Part shown: positions 16,278 through 19,534 of the stretch, piece after piece | Layout: every line of letters starts with the position of its first letter | Numbering within the stretch: the first letter of the stretch is position 1 | Translations under genes and position numbers: made by a program | The notes under the pieces: model-generated | Seen by the model: the letters and a program-made list of their open reading frames with translations, nothing else | What the model was told of the DNA's origin: nothing | Database searches by the model: none | NCBI GenBank assembly: GCA_964533785.1 | Contig: CAZHNG010000099.1 | Location: 1 to 19,534 of the forward strand | Source of the DNA: JANQRV01 sp964533785 | Lineage (GTDB): Bacteria; Bacteroidota; Bacteroidia; Chitinophagales; Saprospiraceae | Reading direction: 5' to 3' | DNA length: 19,534 nt

Positions 16278-17087
16278 ATGCAAAATCATTTATTGGCCAA
16301 GGTTTCATATTTATTAGTGAGCTTCTGTACCGTCATGATTCTATCAGGTTGTGGCAGCGTTAGGCTAGAAGAAATGCAGATGCTCAATGATGTACAGAAT
16401 GAATTAGATAATATAGCTAACATTCCTATTCTTATAATTCAGCAAGATGACATCCTAAGTATTGAAGTTTTTAGCCGTCAGCCGCAGGCAGTTGCGGCGT
16501 TTAATGTGGGAAATCCAACGAACGTAATAAATTCTGCAACGGGAGTTGGGGCATCTGGTTTGCATACCCTTAATGGATACCGGGTGGATGAAGAAGGTAA
16601 CATTTACTTACCATACATAGGTGCTTTTAATGTTGTCAACAAGACTGTTAAACAAGTGAGGGATGAGCTTACTGTCCAGTTGACCCGTTATTTTGATGAT
16701 ATTTCCATTAGAATTCGATTTTTAAATTTTAAAGTAACTATTCTAGGAGAGGTGAACAACCCGAATGTTTACATCATTCCAAACGAAAGGTTGAATATTC
16801 TTGAAGCAATTGGTATGGCAAGTGATTTTACACCATATGCTCAAAGAAATTCCGTACTTTTGATAAGAGAAAGAGGAGATAGAAGAGAATTTGTGAGGGT
16901 TAATACACAAGATAAAGATCTTTTCACTAATCCTTATTTTTATCTTGCGCCTAACGATGTTTTGTACATAGCTCCTTTGAAAGCAAAACAATACGCAACT
17001 AGGGGGGATTTTTTCGACCGCTATGGCAGGTTTCTTATACCTTTTGTAAGTTTAGCTACATTCCTGGCAGGGGTTCTGGTAAGATAG
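16278..17087 (+). CDS. Wza-like polysaccharide export lipoprotein (OPX)
   Basis: This protein is the outer-membrane/periplasmic export component for capsule or exopolysaccharide. The 269-residue product has a lipoprotein signal ending in LSGC (Cys25). A polysaccharide-export domain follows (about 53-150, with QQDDILSIEVFSRQPQ, then GYRVDEEGNIYLPYIGAFNVVNKTVKQVRDEL). An SLBB-like segment comes next (about 153-235, with VTILGEVNNPNVYIIPNERLNILEAIGMAS and FYLAPNDVLYIAPL). A C-terminal hydrophobic helix of about 19 residues (251-269) ends in an Arg. Unlike the other lipoproteins here, the residues after Cys25 are GSVRLEEM, with no acidic block right after the cysteine. It is the first gene of an operon with the Wzc-like kinase 56 nt downstream. 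Poly-export proteins pair with such kinases. Confidence 0.93.
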   Translation: MQNHLLAKVSYLLVSFCTVMILSGCGSVRLEEMQMLNDVQNELDNIANIPILIIQQDDILSIEVFSRQPQAVAAFNVGNPTNVINSATGVGASGLHTLNGYRVDEEGNIYLPYIGAFNVVNKTVKQVRDELTVQLTRYFDDISIRIRFLNFKVTILGEVNNPNVYIIPNERLNILEAIGMASDFTPYAQRNSVLLIRERGDRREFVRVNTQDKDLFTNPYFYLAPNDVLYIAPLKAKQYATRGDFFDRYGRFLIPFVSLATFLAGVLVR

Positions 17088-17143
17088 TTATATATGTTTA
17101 CGTCATAATGATCATGGAAAGTTGTTGATAAATTTTTCGGAAA

Positions 17144-19429
17144 ATGGATAACGAAAATCTGAATATTCGGGAATTATTAGACAAAGCCATCAAAAGGTGG
17201 TATTTGTTTTTGATAATATTTTTAATCACAATTATTGTTGCTTTTTTTTATTTAGAGACTACACCAAATACCTACCAGTCTAATGCATTACTATTAATCA
17301 AGGATGATAAAAGCTCCGGTGAAGTTGTAGAAGAAGCTATCTTTTCAGATTTAGGTTTATTTGGGAGTCGGGGTAATATAGCAAATGAGATACTTAGCAT
17401 TGGCTCTAGTCCTTTGCTAAGAAAAGTTGTAACCAATTTAAACCTGCAGTATGAATGCTTTGAAAAAGAGCGGTTTCGTACCAATCTTTTGTACGATAAC
17501 CCGCCGATAATGATACTGAATTGGGAACCCGTTGACACTAATCTTACTTTTGAAGGATCAATTGTTAATTGGAATAGCAGAGATGGTAGTTACCAGCTAG
17601 AAGTTGAAGAAAATGTTTATAAAGGAGAGTTTGGGAAAGTCTTGATAATGTCTGAGGGGAAACTGACTTTATCCAAGGGAATAATTAGTGAGAACGATGA
17701 TAGAGAGATTTTACTCCGTATAAGACCGGTTAATGGAATGGTCAATTATTTCAAATCTAATTTGACAGTAGATATGGAAGGGGTCGAATCTAGTATTATT
17801 AAACTTACATTAGAAGATCGGTCAGCTCTACGGGCCAAAGATGTATTGGAAAATTTGATCAATTACTATAATGATGCCTCAAAAAATGAAAAAAATAGAG
17901 TTTTCAGGAATAGTATCAACTTGATCAATGAACGTATTGCTATTATCGACAGGGAACTTTCAACAGCAGAAGAAAATGTAGAGTTTTATAAAAGAAGATT
18001 TAATACTTTAGAATTAACTGCGGAAGGCAACCAGCTTATTACGGAAATATCAGATTTTGATCGAAAGATTACGGATGCAGAAATTCAGATTGAGATTCTT
18101 AATTCGATTGAGGAATTCTTAGAAAAGAATGAAAATAACTTTGAGTTTGTTCCTACGAATTCAAGTCTAACGAATTTAACGCTTGTCAATCAAGTAGCAA
18201 CTTTTAATAAATTGTTAGCCGATAGAGCGAGACTAAGAAGCGATCTTGGTCCAGCTCACCCTGATTTGATTTTGATAGAAAAACAAATTCAAAACTTAAG
18301 GGGAACCATTATTGAAAATATAAAAACAATAAAAAGAGATATACAAATCGTAAGAGGTTCTGTCCAAAACCAAAAGAATAACATCGAAAGTAAGATAAGC
18401 AGTTTACCAAGACGAGAGCGTGAATTAGTCCAACTTGTTAGACAAAAGGAAATAAAAGAAAATCTTTATCTGTATTTACTGCAAAAACGGGAAGAATCCG
18501 TTTTGTCTCTGGCCGTAACTGTATCGACCGGAAAGGTTATTGAACCACCTCAAGTCGCAGGTAAACCTATTAAACCCCGGAAGACATTTATTCTAGCTAC
18601 TGCTGCTTTATTAGGTTTATTGTTGCCTTTGGGTTTTGTTTATTTTATAGAAGTGCTGGATACGAAAATCAGATCTGAAGAAGATATCCAAAAGGTACTA
18701 TCAATTCCGATCGGTGGGATGATCGCTCGTGATAAGAAGAAGGAAAATATTGTAATTAAGGAAGGTAGCAGAACAGCAGTGTCCGAAACATTCCGGTTAT
18801 TGCGGGCAAATTTAGCCTATATCAATCCTGGTGCTGATATTAATACGTTAATGGTTACATCCAGCATGTCGGGTGAAGGAAAGTCTTTCATAGCCTTAAA
18901 CCTGGCAATGACTATTGCGCTAACGGGTAAAAAAACCATTTTGGTGGAGTTAGATATGAGGAAACCCAAACAAGTTAAATATCTTGAAATAACAAAAGGT
19001 ATCGAGGTGGGCGCGGTCAATTATTTGATTAATAATGAATTGAAAGTTTCTGATGTAATTATTCCAAGCGGTCATCATCAACTTTTTGATATTATTCCAT
19101 GCGGTCCCCTACCTCCGAACCCAGGTGAACTTATTCTTTCTCCTCGATTAAGCAAACTAATAGCGGAATTGAAAGAAATATATGATTTTATAATCATTGA
19201 TTCGCCACCTGTGGGTCTGGTCTCTGATCCCTTGCAAATTGGTGATTTGGTAGAGGCTACAATTTACGTTGTCAGAATGGATTTTACGAGGAAAAAACAG
19301 TTAGACATCATTGGAGATATAGCAGATAATAATAAACTTCCCCATCCGTTGCTCGTTATCAACTCTGTTCCGTTAACTAAGAGTGGAGCTAATTATGGGT
19401 ATGGATCTGGATATTACTATGACAGATAA
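17144..19429 (+). CDS. Wzc-like polysaccharide co-polymerase / BY-type tyrosine kinase
   Basis: This inner-membrane protein controls chain length and couples polymerisation to export, with a cytoplasmic tyrosine autokinase. The 761 residues hold an N-terminal Wzz domain with TM1 (about 20-36) and a long periplasmic coiled-coil region (roughly 255-455). A Pro-rich stretch (PPQVAGKPIKP) precedes TM2 (about 482-502). The kinase domain has a Walker A loop SSMSGEGKS (573-581), a Walker A' strand TILVELDMRKP (598-608) and Walker B FIIIDSPP (682-689). The C-terminus is a Tyr cluster (751, 753, 757-759) in NYGYGSGYYYDR, the usual autophosphorylation tail. All kinase motifs are present, so it should be active. 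It is co-directional with the export lipoprotein gene. Composition is more AT-rich than the Sus genes. Confidence 0.95.
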   Translation: MDNENLNIRELLDKAIKRWYLFLIIFLITIIVAFFYLETTPNTYQSNALLLIKDDKSSGEVVEEAIFSDLGLFGSRGNIANEILSIGSSPLLRKVVTNLNLQYECFEKERFRTNLLYDNPPIMILNWEPVDTNLTFEGSIVNWNSRDGSYQLEVEENVYKGEFGKVLIMSEGKLTLSKGIISENDDREILLRIRPVNGMVNYFKSNLTVDMEGVESSIIKLTLEDRSALRAKDVLENLINYYNDASKNEKNRVFRNSINLINERIAIIDRELSTAEENVEFYKRRFNTLELTAEGNQLITEISDFDRKITDAEIQIEILNSIEEFLEKNENNFEFVPTNSSLTNLTLVNQVATFNKLLADRARLRSDLGPAHPDLILIEKQIQNLRGTIIENIKTIKRDIQIVRGSVQNQKNNIESKISSLPRRERELVQLVRQKEIKENLYLYLLQKREESVLSLAVTVSTGKVIEPPQVAGKPIKPRKTFILATAALLGLLLPLGFVYFIEVLDTKIRSEEDIQKVLSIPIGGMIARDKKKENIVIKEGSRTAVSETFRLLRANLAYINPGADINTLMVTSSMSGEGKSFIALNLAMTIALTGKKTILVELDMRKPKQVKYLEITKGIEVGAVNYLINNELKVSDVIIPSGHHQLFDIIPCGPLPPNPGELILSPRLSKLIAELKEIYDFIIIDSPPVGLVSDPLQIGDLVEATIYVVRMDFTRKKQLDIIGDIADNNKLPHPLLVINSVPLTKSGANYGYGSGYYYDR

Positions 19430-19534
19430 TTTTCTGTGGTTTTGGATAGAATAGTTTCGTGAAAGGAAGAGCTCTAAGACTAGGGTGTTCAGTCTGCCTA
19501 TGTTTCGACACCAGCGTTTTTTAACTCTTTGTCC
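19430..19534. other. Right-edge intergenic sequence
   Basis: The final 105 nt carry no clear gene start and no clear terminator. A short AGACT / AGTCT inverted pair lies around 19477-19496. The next gene of the exopolysaccharide locus is expected beyond the edge. Confidence 0.4.

Overview
The window looks like a member of the Bacteroidota. It has two complete SusC/SusD outer-membrane transport pairs, several lipoproteins with acidic residues after the lipobox cysteine, a TTG-N18-TATTTTTG promoter of the Bacteroidota type, and very weak ribosome binding sites. A Saprospirales-like or related lineage would fit, but that is inference from general style and not shown by any single gene. One run of ten Ns (3137-3146) marks an assembly gap.

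Layout, left to right. 1-600 is AT-rich and gene-free. 601-1596 (+) encodes a lipoprotein built from three copies of a module of about 75-90 residues, each bounded by a cysteine pair. It ends at a strong intrinsic terminator (1737-1766). On the minus strand, 8068 down to 1862, lies a SusC-type TonB-dependent porin, its SusD-type lipoprotein 19 nt later, and, after a repeat-filled 371-nt gap that contains the Ns, a small cysteine-containing lipoprotein in the position where SusE/SusF-like accessory proteins often sit. The susC leader holds two hairpins, the second followed by a U-tract. 8233-8937 is gene-free and dense in repeats: a GAGCGTT array, a MITE-like inverted-repeat element, and a copy of a repeat also seen around 3000.

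8938-10005 (+) encodes a divergent arginyl/leucyl-tRNA-protein transferase (ATE/Bpt superfamily) that lacks the usual N-terminal cysteines and has a long C-terminal extension. It converges on ribA (10689-10099, minus), GTP cyclohydrolase II for riboflavin synthesis. A second SusC/SusD pair follows on the plus strand (11027-15323) and closes with a clear terminator. After 950 nt without a gene, an exopolysaccharide export module begins: a Wza-like outer-membrane export lipoprotein (16278-17087) and a Wzc-like chain-length regulator/tyrosine kinase (17144-19429). The glycosyltransferases and polymerase expected with it would lie beyond the right edge.

Functionally, the two Sus pairs are nutrient-uptake systems of unknown substrate, with no degradative enzymes or ECF sigma/anti-sigma genes beside them in this window. 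The Wza/Wzc pair forms the export machine for a surface polysaccharide. No wholly novel multi-gene system is evident. The points most worth a second look are the ATE-like protein without its cysteine motif, the three-module cysteine-pair lipoprotein, the terminator-like leader of the first susC, and the MITE-like element.
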